DNA from: Vitellaria paradoxa
Taxonomy: Eukaryota; Streptophyta; Magnoliopsida; Ericales; Sapotaceae
Assembly (NCBI GenBank): GCA_019916065.1
Contig: CM034233.1
Span: forward strand, 10,484,516 to 10,548,515
DNA: 64,000 nt
Reading direction: 5' to 3'
In this document: positions 26,001-37,700 of the stretch, piece by piece
How the letters are laid out: every line of letters starts with the position of its first letter
Position numbering within the stretch: position 1 is the first letter of the stretch
The notes under the pieces: generated by a model
Told to the model about the DNA's origin: nothing
The model's database searches: none
Seen by the model: only the letters and a program-made list of their open reading frames with translations
Made by a program: the position numbers and the translations under genes

Positions 26001-29000
26001 AAAATCCATCCTTTCCCAGCGGCTATCTCGGGGATACACAACTGTCTTCTACCATATGGAGCAAACAAACGAAGTTCCATCTTTCTAATAGCCCCAACCT
26101 TGATTCTGGAACAGAGCAGAGTTCTACAAGCACCCCGAAGACATCCCAATTGTTGAAAACCACCAGCCGACCATCTTTCTTTCCAGCAAATCTTTTGCAG
26201 CCATTGAAGCTCTTCTTCATAAAGGACTAAAACCTTAACGTAACCCCTACCTATTTCAATGATCCTTATTTCTCCATTTCCTCTTAAATCATCTTCTACG
26301 TCAATCGTGACTTCTTCCGAATGAAAAGATCGCCTAAGTTTTCTACCAAAGAAATGTTTACCATCTATCCTCATACTCTCATTGCTACTGTTACTATTAT
26401 ATGAAAATTTAATGACAATGCACAAACTATAATTATTTCAACCAAATCAAGGATCTAAATTTCGTTTTCTTTTGGTCGAGGGTGCATGTTGAAATTCCAT
26501 AGTTTTGTTGGAAACGATTCAGTTTTTGCTACACTATTAAAAATATCATATAAGATGCTTAGAAAATAAAATTGCCACTTCATAGAGCAAGTATGAGGAA
26601 AAATAGATGAAAAAAAGTCAAATAATTTTTAATAGCAAATTGGGGAAGTATGCGCATATACAACGAAACTAAAAGCCTAGTCCAGTGCATCGCACTAAAA
26701 GCTTTAAGGTGAAAGGTAATAACATGTCACATTAAAATATTGTAACAGGAGTTATTATTACTTTCCATCCTAATCATAACCTAGCCATTTCTCAAGGCTT
26801 GTACTGAAAAGATATAGATAACATGTAATGGAGCTGATCAAATTAATAACTAAACAAAGATTTGATAGGAGCAGTTCTAAGATGGTCTGACAGCATAAAG
26901 TGAATAAGAATAGAGCGAGCCTTGTCATTCATCCACCAACTTCCACTTAGTTACATAGTTTTGAAAACATTTGTGGGTTCAAATTTGGTATACTTAAATT
27001 AAAAAAGCAAAAACAAGTGGACAACATATATCTGAGGCAAGCAAGGTGCCTTTCTGTGACTGCAAGTGCTACCTAGGCTCCATTTGGAGTGCTGAAAAAA
27101 GTCAAAAAATCTCTAAAAACTTCTGAAAATATCTAAAACTCTTTAATACATTTTGTCTACTTCGTACTTCGTAAAATTTCTATAAATTTATACATCTCTA
27201 CATATCCAAACAAATTTTTACAAACTCTAAGAAATTTTTTACAAACCCCAATAATATTTTCACAAATCCCAATAACATTTCTACAAATACCAAAAATTTT
27301 TCAACAACTTTCAAAAAGTTCTAACATAAATTTATTAGAACGGACCCAAAAATCTGTTTGAACAGATTTAAAATCAAAAATCCTGATGCAAAAGTCAAAA
27401 AATCTCTAAAAACTTATGAAAATCTCTAAAACTCTTTAACACACTTTGTCTACTTCGTACTTCGTGAAATTTCTATAAATTTATACATCTCTACATGTCC
27501 AAACAAATTTTTACAAACCCTAATAAATTTTTTACAAACCCCAATAATATTTTCACAAATCCCAATAATATTTCTACAAATACCAAAAATTTTTCAACAA
27601 CTTTCAAAAAGTTCTAACATAAATTTGTTGAAACAGACCCAAAAATCTGTTTGAACAGATTTAAAATCAAAAATTCTGATGCAAAAGTTAAAAAGTTTCT
27701 GTCAAAAACCGTTCGAACGGACGAAAAACCATTCAAATGGCACTATTTATCTCTGAAAAATGTGATTTGGTGGCTAAAGGCTAAACACCAAAAAGTCATC
27801 CAAACCACGTTTTTCATTGTTTTTTGGCGCTCCAAACGCCACCTTAAGATCCTTGTAGCAACTCCTAATGTTAATAGCGCGCCGAGGGACATGGGTTTAT
27901 ACACATTCTTTTTATGTATTGGAATTTATCACATTATAGGTAAATTAACAACTCTTCCTTAAGAGAAGGCACTCATGTTATTATTGAAAGCTAATACTAC
28001 TTTGTATTTTCAACATATCTTTGGCTATTACCATTGGTTGATTGTAATTTATAAAAGGAAAATCACATAATAATTGAAGTTCAGTTGCTCCCTATAAAAA
28101 TAGTTAAAACTTCACCGTGTGCAATTAGTTTGGTACTAGAAACTATTCAAAAGGGTAATTCCAACCATCATAATACTATATCAATGTTGTACATTTAAGT
28201 TCAATGCACGCAATTCAGTTTGTTTAATAGATCCTTGTAGAAATTCTTACAAAATTTATAGCTTCAAATTGTGTTTAGCCATGGGCTGGGGGGTGGGGGG
28301 TTTGGGTTGCAAAATAGGCCTGCATACATGAGCATGTTCATTTTCATTAAAATGCGAAGGGGAGAGAAGTTCAACATGATAATTCCTTAAACTCCAGAAA
28401 TTTTCACTGTGGACTCTCATTCTCCAGAGTATAATACATGCTTCTTTGAGTTTCAATACATATCTGGAAAAATCCTGGAGAATGTACTAGTGAGAATGAT
28501 CCTGGAAATTTCTAGATGGGTTCTTCAACTGCTATGTTGTTTATAATTAGAGAGGAAAAAGAGACCGAAGCTGGAGGAGGATTACTTAACTATATCAACT
28601 TCTTAAGCACTAGAGTATAATCTTTGGGCCAAAGGTGCCAATGTCAACAAGCATTTGTAACCAAGCCAGTGAGAGCAAAGTAGCACTAATGATGCCAATA
28701 GTCAATGCGGATCCAAAATAAGGTGCATTACTTCTCAAATCATGAGACATATAAATATAATAAAGAGAAAAAAAAATCACTGAGGTGGCTTGAAAATAGA
28801 TAAGTTGTACCCTCAATCAAACCATTCAAATCTTACCATTCCCTCTTACTTATGTGCATCCAACTCTAATAAAAAGTTCAACGTCAACAAACTATTATCT
28901 TGCTCCTACCAGTCTCAATAGGATGGTGGATGCAGGAGTGAACAGTGTTTTGTCTTTGATGAGGCAAACTATGAGAAGAGGAAAAGAAATTTTTTTTTTG

Positions 29001-31648
29001 GAGGGGGGGGAGGGGATGTACTCTTATAGTTCCATTCCAATCTAATGAATATTTTACACCTAACAAATCGACAATAAGCATAACACTAGCATCTACTAAA
29101 ACCACAAGATAATTAAATGTGGGCACATATGCACCAAAAATAAAAAATAAAAAATACAATCATAGTGAAAGGTTTAGGGCCTATTTGACAAAACTGTCAG
29201 TTCTTTTGTGTTTAGTTTTCAATTTTTGGGTTCAAGTTTTAATTTTTAGTTTTTATTTTTATAGTAGAGAAAAAAATAAAAAATAAAAAACTTTAAAACG
29301 CGTTTGGTAACAATAATTGTTGGTTGATAATTATAGTATTGGGAGGATGACCGGCAGCAATGGTGTGGTCGGAGGTGGGTGGTAGAAAAAGGCAGTTGAA
29401 AGTGGGTAGCGGCAAGCAGGTGCCGGGTGGCATAGAGGTGGTGGCCAACTAGCTGGCAATGGTCAAAGGTGAGAGGCAGCCGATGATCGATGGCGGCCAG
29501 TAATGGCTAGAGGTGAGTAGCAACTGGTAGCTGGTAGGGGATGCGTGGTGGCCAGCGGCAATGGACTAGTCAGAGACAGGTGGCAAGTGGCAATAGGTGG
29601 CAGTGGCTAAAGGTGAGTGACAGTCGGTCGGCCGACAATGCTCGAAGGAGGGTGGTGGGAGGTGAGTGGCAGTGGCGGCCGTAGGTGGGTAGCGGCCAAA
29701 GTAAATGACGGTTGTGACTCGTGGTGGTGGAGGAGAAAAATAGAAACTAAAAATGTATGTCACCTATACCATCCGCTTAAAGGAAATCGAAAAGTTGTTC
29801 AAGAAGAAAAATAAACAAGCAAAAACAATTTAAAAAAACAAATGATTCATGGACCAGCCATAAAATAATAATAATAATAATGATGATAACAATGATGATG
29901 ATAAATCATATATTGACATATGTATATTAATGTATGTATAAGCTTTTGGAACATTAATGCATCCTGTTTAGATGCTTAAATTACCTCTTGCTTGAGAAAG
30001 GGTTTTTGTCTAACAAGATCCCTCCAGTTCCCATAATCAGTTATGCCGAGAGGCCAATCATGTGAAAGGAATATATCAATTGGTTCTGCAACTTGCATGA
30101 GCTTGTGAACATCATACTCGCGGACATGATATATAGACCGGATATCACTCTCGTTATATGGCAGCCTCTCATAATGTCCTGCTTATGAAACACCTATTTT
30201 GCTAAGTTCACTTTGATACCCAGGAGATATTACAAATTTGCAACATATCAAACTATAAATGAATTAACTCAAAGGAAAGCAATGACAGCTTAAGATGTGA
30301 AAGAGAACACAACACTTAACAGGACTGTAACCTATTAATTACAAAATAATTGACCAACCTAAATGATAATGATGAGCTTTATATATTCCAGAAAGTCCAC
30401 CAATACGAATGTTACCAAACTTGACCACTCCAGCAAACCCCAGGAAGTATATATCAGGCGCTGTCCATCCTCCATAGTATCTACGTGAACAGTATTAATT
30501 CATAAATTTAATTGGTGAAACATTTCAAACATTGGTTTTCAAAGAAGCACTCCCAATTTTAAAGTTTAGACCTACTCACCCCAGGTGGCTCATCAAGATT
30601 TATTATTTACTTCACCATGAATTATGCACTATATAGAAGTGATGTCAAGGAGAAAACACATAAGGTGCACAGAGAGGGTCAACATTTTCAAGTTAGATGA
30701 ACATACAATGCTAAAGAAATACCAGATCACTGGGTGGGTGTTGTAGATACTGGAAATTCCAACAAAGAGTAGATTTACCTAAAATTGATGCAGATCACAT
30801 CATCACAACCTTCTAGATAATTACTACATCAGTTAACAATTTAATGATATCTAAAATTTATAAAATTAATAGCAAATTATGACTATGGAATTTCAGTTGG
30901 TACATCAGTTTCAGGTTCAATTAAACAGCTCAACTGAACCAATCAGCAACCAGCTTGACCTCTCTCAAATTTCCATAAAGAAACAATTATCTGGTTTTCA
31001 GACACATGCCATCTCATGCAACAAGTCTGTGAAACAAAACAACAAGCTACTTACAGTTCCCACAGGTGATTGGATGCTTCATGATTCCCACCAATGAATA
31101 TAGTTGGAAATGGAGCCACTTTTTCTCCTGAGTAGTATTTCCAAAAAGAGTTCATGCTCCGATATTTAGGCTTCACATTTAAGCTTTCCAAATCCTTCTC
31201 ATTCCTAACAGCCTGTTCTCATAGTTAAGCAACTCGGTTTCAAATAATTTCCATCTAGATAAAATATGTATATTTGTGTGTGTAAAAGTTGAATGCCCAA
31301 AATCAAATAAATGTAAAAAAGTCTAAATAAAAACATTTTAAGCCTTTGAAAAACAAAACGAAGGGTTTTTATTATCTATAATAATGCTTGAATCGAACCA
31401 AAACAAAATAGAAATAAGGAAAAATTGGAGAGAAGGGAAAATTGGGTAAGGCGCAAACAAGTAGTCTGTGCTGCCCTAATCTATCCAAAGCCAACTAGAA
31501 GAGTTGCAGTGATTTCGCTTAATACCTGAAAGTCACCGCAGCAAATGAGAAGGTCAATCTTGGTCTTCTCCACTTCCTGCAAATGTAAGAGAGTTGCATA
31601 GACATTGTCCAAGTCTCCATGCATACAGCCTTCCACTGCAATCTTCAT
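17055..31648 (-). CDS. DBR1: RNA lariat debranching enzyme DBR1
   Basis: Nine coding exons: 31648-31526, 31212-31055, 30480-30359, 30178-29985, 19878-19696, 19601-19483, 19402-19263, 18066-17947, 17152-17055. All junctions are GT-AG and phases agree, giving 418 residues, the usual plant length. DBR1 cleaves the 2'-5' branch of excised intron lariats in the nucleus, allowing their turnover and the release of intron-encoded small RNAs. It is a metallophosphoesterase: GCMHGDLD (Cys8, His10), CCGDF (Asp39), GNHE (residues 83-86), LSHDWPLG (His174) and SAHLHCKF (His226, His228) are all present. [14 protein letters not shown] and the [18 protein letters not shown] block mark the DBR1 C-terminal domain; the tail is acidic. 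Intron 4 is 10.1 kb and hosts an L1 element in the same orientation. The gene is divergent from UFC1. Confidence 0.97.
20040..24199 (-). pseudogene. L1 ORF2 remnant: endonuclease, reverse transcriptase, zf-RVT
   Basis: The endonuclease begins near 24199 with ISWNVRG and DIVYLQETQ but contains several stops. Further on are TGVYGP, a FTWSN block, SRIDRFLVS and the SDHYPLLL His motif; the usual GDFN appears as RDFN. The reverse transcriptase has [45 protein letters not shown], then after the inserted [18 protein letters not shown] and [10 protein letters not shown] with the catalytic Asp pair. [19 protein letters not shown] zinc-knuckle (zf-RVT) closes it near 20400. Damage includes an in-frame TGA just beside the MITE, a 37-base duplication near 21271-21344 that shifts the frame, and further shifts at about 20480 and 21590. 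Confidence 0.9.
21893..22359. mobile_element. 467-base MITE inserted into the L1 reverse transcriptase
   Basis: Terminal inverted repeats CATGGTTCAAA and TTTGAACCATG bound the element, and a perfect 8-base duplication GATACACC flanks it (21885-21892 and 22360-22367). An 8-base duplication suggests the hAT superfamily. Inside, ATCGTCCGAGACG occurs twice at the left end. It has no coding capacity. Because it splits the L1 ORF2 it is younger than the L1. Confidence 0.85.
24461..26380 (-). pseudogene. L1 ORF1 remnant (DUF4283-type)
   Basis: Reading from the right, a frame starting [12 protein letters not shown] runs to about 25499 and includes [19 protein letters not shown], then a second frame (to 24896) includes a [19 protein letters not shown] block and [15 protein letters not shown]. 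These match the DUF4283 nucleic-acid-binding ORF1 of plant L1 elements. The frame is broken near 25495 and 24890, and a 20-base direct duplication lies at 24523-24562. The classical CCHC knuckle was not found. Confidence 0.75.
27076..27843. mobile_element. CGTTTGG-type DNA element with a 293-base internal tandem duplication
   Basis: The left end GGCTCCATTTGGAGTGC and, inward from the right, GGTGGCGTTTGGAGCGC are inverted relatives, flanked by CTA and TTA. Inside, two copies of a 293-base unit start at GTCAAAAAATCTC (27101 and 27394) and are more than 90% alike by eye, followed by a short third partial copy near 27685. There is no coding capacity. It lies in DBR1 intron 4. Confidence 0.65.
29341..29740. 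repeat. G-rich irregular minisatellite in DBR1 intron 4
   Basis: About 400 bases of strongly G-rich DNA on the + strand made of irregular GGTGGC, GGTGAGTGGCAG and GGCCGGCAATGG-like units, in sharp contrast to the AT-rich surroundings. Open frames through it are repeats of Gly/Val/Trp or Pro/His and are not credible genes. An AT-rich block with CGCGTTTGG precedes it, so it may be the interior of a DNA transposon. Confidence 0.6.
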
Positions 31649-33927
31649 CTCTAACCTCTACGCATTAGAGACGAACAGCCAATTAATTCTCATAATTTCT
31701 TCAGGAAAAAAAAAAAAAAAAAAACCCTAGATTATCTGAGGTTTAGCAAAACCCTCTTAGTATGATAACATAAACGTATTTAAAGATAATATAAACTTGA
31801 ATGGGAATAAGGAAAGAGCTAAATCGACCTATTCTTGCAGATGTTATGGTGATCTTAAGATCCAGTATTTCTGTAGATAGGTAAAGAAGACATGCCTCGA
31901 CGAGCAGACAAACCAGTCTAGCGCCAGCCCTGTGTCTGGAGGAGGAGATGAAACTTGTGAGTGAAAGTAAAGATGGAACTGAAAGTTATGTCTGGGAATG
32001 AGGTTCGAACCTGGTAACATTTGGCACAATATATATATATATATACACATATATTTTTCGTGGTTCATTTTTTTAAATTTTTAAAAATTAATTTTATATT
32101 TCCAATAAAAATAATTATCAAATATAATTTAAGGAACGGTGACACAAAGTGAAATAAAATTAAATAAAATAAGATAGTTTATAGATTCATAATTCGTGTG
32201 TTAAAAAAAATGAATAATTTTTGAAAAATTTTAAAAATTTTAAAATTTTTTTAATAATTTTTAATAAATCAAACACATCTTTTATTAGCATTTTATAAAA
32301 ACTTAAAAATAAAATTTTGAACTATTAATGTGCCAGGGGCCATAATCTTTTGATTTCTAGTGGTTAGCATTGGGGGTGAACATTAACTCGACTTTCGGTT
32401 ATCTTGATTAATTTAATTTTTAATTTATTAAAAGTGAAATTAAATTGATTGAATAAGGGAGTCAGATAATTTGGTTCAGCTTTTGAAAAAAAAAAAGAAA
32501 GAAAAAAATCACAGTTTGAAATTTTGTTATTTTAATATATTTTATATTATACTATATATTAATATATAGTTTAAAATCATATATTAATATTTTTATTTAA
32601 AATGTGTATATATATTAATATATAAGCTTATTTAATTCAACCATATCAGTTTTATTTTTTTTTTAAGACTGAACTGAAAATCAACATACCACTATTCTCA
32701 AAAGCTGAACATACGACTATTTGATTATTGTGAAATTGAATATTTTCATTCGAGAAGTGTTTAGTTGGTAAAAATTTGTTTAAAAAGTACAGTTAAAGTA
32801 CAAAAATTTGATATAAAAGTGATATATAATAAAATTTAATTGAAAGAAAATACAAAACATTAGTAAAATTTTATAAATTTTGGTTAATTTTAATCTATCA
32901 AACACTCCCTTCAAAATTCGATTAAAATCTTTTTTTTTTTAACTGCAATTAAAATCGAATTACGCTCACATTCCTTGGACGCAATTTACATTCACATTCC
33001 CGGTCTGATTTTAAAATTAAAATAAAAAAATTCAAAGTTAAAATAAACACAATCCTAAAAATACATGGCTTGGTTACGTTGACCTTACTTTTATAAAGTT
33101 AATTTAGAAATTATTACCAAATTTTAGGTGTCACTCTTGATATTTATTATTTTACTTTTTATTTTTACAAATTTTTTAATAAAATTTGTTATTGAAATAA
33201 TTTTTTTCTAAAAATTAATCTTTGAAAAAAATGGCTTTTTTAACAAATCACTATTTCTAGATTAATTTTAATCTTTCACCGTTTTAGTTTTTTTGTTTTT
33301 ACAAATTTTTAAATAAAATTAGTTTTAGCAGTTATTTTTTAATTTTAATTTTAAATTTAAATTGGTCAAGTTAAGCATATTTATATAGTAAAGAAGCTAA
33401 AAAATATGAAATATTTTTAATAATTAAATTTGTTTAATTATCAAATTTACTTTTTTTCTCTCCACTTAGTTGTATTCACGGCCATTTTACATGAAAACGC
33501 TCTCTCGCACTTTTTTCTTATTTTTTTAATATTTTTTTTGTAAAGTTTTTAATTAATATTTTTAAAAATATAAAAATATTTGTAATAAATAATAAAATTT
33601 TGTAATTTTATTAAACATTGTATAAATATCTATTAAATAAAGTCAATTAAGATTTTTCTTTAAAAATAAAAAATGATATTTAGAATATATTTTTTTGAAA
33701 CTATTTAAAATTTGCTTAAATTAAAAATTTATGTTTAACGTACATAAAACTTAAAATTTTAAGTATATAAGGTTTGACACTCTTTGAGTCATATTTACAT
33801 TTTTTTTACTCTGTGTTGATTAATCATTTTAATTTTTATATCTTATTTTTATACTTTACATAAAAATTTAAATTTAAATTTTAAATTCATATACTTTTAC
33901 ACATATGTCATATATATATTATTTTTA
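31649..33927. other. DBR1-UFC1 divergent intergenic region, left part
   Basis: It contains the DBR1 5' leader and promoter (near 31649-32030), a poly-A run at about 31710, an (AT)n run at about 32031-32044, then about 1.9 kb of AT-rich DNA with no recognisable gene. The 3.1 kb gap makes a compact shared bidirectional promoter unlikely. Confidence 0.5.
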
Positions 33928-34181
33928 GGCTCTGTTTGGGAAGGAGAGCTAATAGCTGTTACAATAGTTAACTGTTCCAGTGGCCAATCAAATTTACATT
34001 CTTACATTTTAAATTTCTTTTAAATTTTCAAGAGCAAAAATATTAAATTAGTCAAAATTAAAAATTTATATTAAAAAAACCATGTTTTTTATTTTTCAAA
34101 CACAAAAATAACTAGTTTATTTTTAATTGTTACAATATCTAATCAAAAATAAGTCTGTTCCTTTCTTTTTCAAACGGAGCC
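33928..34181. mobile_element. Tourist-like MITE, type A
   Basis: GGCTCTGTTTGG at the left and CAAACGGAGCC at the right are inverted ends, each bordered by TTA (33925-33927 and 34182-34184), the target duplication expected for PIF/Harbinger elements. The interior starts GAGCTAATAGCTGTTACAAT, like the type A element at 62801. Length 254 bases, no coding capacity. The right TTA is shared with the next MITE. Confidence 0.75.
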
Positions 34182-34184
34182 TTA

Positions 34185-34339
34185 GGGTGCGTTTGGAGTC
34201 CCAAAAAAATAAAAAAAAATTAATAGATTGGATTAGTGTGATGTAAAAATGATAGGTGACAAAATGTGATTGGAAGAATTTGAAAACTTTTGAAATATTT
34301 TAAAATTTTTTTATTTTTTTTGTGACTCCAAACGAGCTC
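34185..34339. mobile_element. Tourist-like MITE, type B, copy 1
   Basis: The ends GGGTGCGTTTGGAGTC and GACTCCAAACGAGCTC are inverted with two mismatches and bordered by TTA on both sides (34182-34184, 34340-34342). The interior includes TGTGATGTAAAAATGATAGG. It begins exactly at the TTA that ends the type A element. Confidence 0.75.
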
Positions 34340-34348
34340 TTAGTCTAT

Positions 34349-34507
34349 GGGTGCGTTTGGAGTCCCAAAAAAAATAAAAAAAAACTAATGGATGGGATTG
34401 ATGTGATGTAAAAATGATAGGTGGCAAAATATGATTAGAGAAATTTAAAAATTTTTGAAATTTTTTAAAATTTTTTGGTTTTTTTTTTTAAGCTTCAAAC
34501 GAGGCCA
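34349..34507. mobile_element. Tourist-like MITE, type B, copy 2
   Basis: A second copy with the same left end and the same TGATGTAAAAATGATAGGTG core as copy 1, in the same orientation, flanked by TAT on both sides. It ends about 230 bases upstream of the UFC1 ATG, so it sits in the proximal promoter. Confidence 0.7.
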
Positions 34508-34734
34508 TATGTTGAATTTATTTTTACAAATTTAAGTCTTTTTTGTTCGTGCGTTTAGTTACGTACAATTCCTTGCTAATTGTTACGATTGTAAGATTAA
34601 AGTTAAATTGGCAGCCGCGGAAATAATTTACCCTAACCCAATTATCCGCGTCACACAAACGCAGAACAGAGGGAGAGAGAGATAGAGAGAGAGGGAGGAG
34701 GTAGGGAGGGAAGGCTAGGGATTCGGGTTTGATC

Positions 34735-37700
34735 ATGGAGGGTTGGGATCCGAACACCAAGTCGACCCTGACACAGATACCCCTGCTGTCGACGAAAGCA
34801 GGCCCCCGCGACGGAGCCGCGTGGACGCAAAGGCTGAAGGAGGAGTACAAGTCGTTGATCGCCTACACGTCGATGAACAAGTCGAACGACAACGACTGGT
34901 TCCGGATCTCCGCCGCCAACCCGGAAGGCACCCGGTGGACCGGAAAATGCTGGTACGTCCATAACCTCCTCAAGTTCGAATTCGACCTCCAATTCGACAT
35001 TCCTGTCACTTACCCCTCCACCGCTCCCGAGATCGAGCTGCCCCAACTCGATGGTAAAACCCACAAGGTATTGTGATCGACGATGATCCTTTTGCCTGCA
35101 AATTCTTTTGTTCGATTTGGTTCTGTATTTTATCACGATTTAATGCAGTGTTTGGCGATTTTGAGTTTTAGATGTACAGAGGAGGGAAGATATGCTTGAC
35201 CGTGCATTTCAAGCCTCTTTGGGCCAAGAACTGGTACAACTATGCCTTTTTGTTTCTCCTGAATTACGGTCTAAGGCTTTGTTTGGCAGAGTGGGGGGGA
35301 AGGGGAAGAGGAAGGGAAGGGACCTATAAATTTAAATGAAAATGTGGGGGAAGGGAAGGAAGGGAGGAGACCTATAAATGCTTGGACTTCTTTCACTTTG
35401 GCCTACCACTAGACTGACTTTCACTCTGCTCGTTGATGGTCCTCGTTTTAGCATTGAGGATCTAAAAGTAGACTACTTCTCAGAATTACTGATGATACCA
35501 CAAGAAATGAGTTGAGGACTGAGGTAGCTTATAAGCGTCTCCACCTCTCTCCACGCATTTGCCGTGCACGATGGTGCATACGGGAGAGTGTACAAAACAG
35601 ACAATATTTGTCAAAAGAGTCTACTACAGTGTGCGGACGAAAATGGAACATCATCGATAACTTTTTGAGTTATCCTGTCCAGACCGAACTTTCTGCTTGC
35701 CTTTTTCTTTCGCCTGCGCCATTGTTTTTTCATGGTGGCCAGCTCTTCCTTCCTGGCTCAAATTTGAGCCTCCAACTCTTTTATCTTTTTTCTGCTTTCT
35801 AGATCACCTCTGTGAGATTGAATCCTTGCGGGAGTCCTGGCGACCACTCCGCTTTCTTTTGCACATTGTGTCTCTAGAGCTCATTCTTTTCCCCTGGAAC
35901 GGTGGGCAGAAGGAGAGTCTACTGCCATATCCTCTGGAGTGTTAGATCAAGATCTTCTTGGTGTCATCTTTAGCTTTTTCCAACAATCTTTATGATGGCA
36001 ATGTAGCAATGTAATTAATCGATTCTCACAGACGGCGCCAAATGTACGAGGTATAAAAATACACCGCATGTACTTGCCACGCCACCTAAATCTCCCTTTA
36101 GGAATTGATGCCTAAAAACAAAAAAACAGTCAAGGAAAGTGGTCGAGGGTTCCCAACCAGATTAAGTCAAGTGAAAAGCTTGAGCGTTAGAGAGAGAGAG
36201 AGAGAGTAAATGGTTAGAAGTGAACATATTTCAATTGTGCATATGCCTTGCCTTGGGTATTTAAAAGTGTAGAAAGTAGTGATTAGTGGAGATTTTGATT
36301 TGGTTGTAATGCTTTGTTAACCTACTTGCCTCCTCTTCTCTTCGATACACTATTAGTGGTTTAGGGTGCAGTAAATTCATGGGTGGTGGGTCTTCAAAGA
36401 GTTAGGTGAGATATGACAGTTTTGTGGATGGTGCCTTTCCCATCTCGTTCCTTCTAGTAACAAGACTAGACTATTCCAATTACTTTCTAACTATATAGTT
36501 ATATCTTAAGTATTATCATACTTCTTCCACAGGGATTCATGTCCATTTGGTTGGGAACCGGAATCTGTGCCCGGGGATCTTCCCCAACCGTAACATTGAT
36601 CGTCCAGTTGGAATTTGGCCATGTGTTAAGTCCATCCTTAGTACCATAAGACCTATAAATGTAAATGAAAATGAGGGGGAAGGGAAGGGTGGGCAAGGAA
36701 GTTTATTAATTTTCCACGTTTGGTAGAGATGCGTAGGGGAATGGTGGTGCATGGTTATTTTCTTTGTCTGGGGGAATGTAAAGGCAAAGGATGTGGTTAA
36801 AAATAATATTATAGCCTTTAGAATATACTAGCACAAAGGCATACACAGTGATGCCACGTTCTTCTTTGTCATTTTTTTTCCATCATCTATTTTTTTCTCT
36901 ATTTCTACAAATTATCTTCTTATTTTCATTTTTGTATTCTTATGAATTAATTTTGAAAATTTTTGGGAAGAGAACTTAGTTAAAAAGGTATTTTGGTAAA
37001 GAAAATTGTGAACCAAGTTAAAAGGGTATTTTGGTAAAGAGAATTGTGATGGGGTTTCACATGCAGCAAAGGCACTTCTTCCCTTATATATTAGTATAGA
37101 TTTATTTGTAATGACATTTCTAGAAGTAATAAAAAATACCAAGTTATGTATTAGTGTAGATTTATTTGTGATGGCATTAGAAATAATAAAAAAATACCAA
37201 GGACAAGATAGAAGAAACACAATTGGAAAAGTTTAGTCCTTCCTTTTTACACCAGTCATACCCAAATTGGGGGTGGAAGAAAACTTGAACTGGTCACCTC
37301 CATTCTCTTCTTTTTCAAACAAGGTTAAACTTTTCATCTCACTTCATTCCCCCTACCCCCTCACCATTCACCTCCTCTGAAATAAAGGTTAAAGTTTGTT
37401 AGGGTTATTTGTGTGTCGTGTGGGATTTTTTTTTTTTTGTACTTGAATGAAATTTGGATATGATTTGTCATGTTAGTCTCCAAACCAAACCAAACCAAAC
37501 TAAGCATTTTCCCACTAGGTGGGGTCGGTTATATGGATTTGTCGACGCCAATTAGATCTGTTTAGGGCCAAGTTCTCTAATAGATCTAGGTAAGTCGGGT
37601 TATGTTTAATAGTTTCTTTCCAACTTCTCTTGGGTTTTCCTCTACCTCTCCTACTCCTGGCAATCTCCATACTTTCACACCTTCTAACAGGTGCTCCCAC

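Larger units (their letters stand above)
19934..26523 (-). mobile_element. Full-length, inactive L1-type LINE in DBR1 intron 4
   Basis: The element is flanked by a perfect 15-base target-site duplication, TTTTGCTACACTATT, at 19919-19933 and 26524-26538. Its 3' end with a short A tail lies on the left. It is about 6.6 kb, of which 467 bases are a later MITE. In 5'-3' order on the minus strand it has an ORF1-like region with DUF4283-type features and an ORF2 with endonuclease, reverse transcriptase and zf-RVT regions. Stops, frameshifts, small tandem duplications and the MITE destroy both frames, so it cannot move itself. Insertion is by target-primed reverse transcription, as the duplication shows. 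It is in the sense direction of DBR1. Confidence 0.92.

Noticed and set aside
29617..29814. Gly/Trp-rich frame on + and Pro/His-rich frame on -
   Set aside because: Both are translations of an irregular G-rich repeat.
31649..34734. Shared bidirectional promoter for DBR1 and UFC1
   Set aside because: The start codons are 3.1 kb apart and the gap contains transposons, so two separate promoters are more likely.
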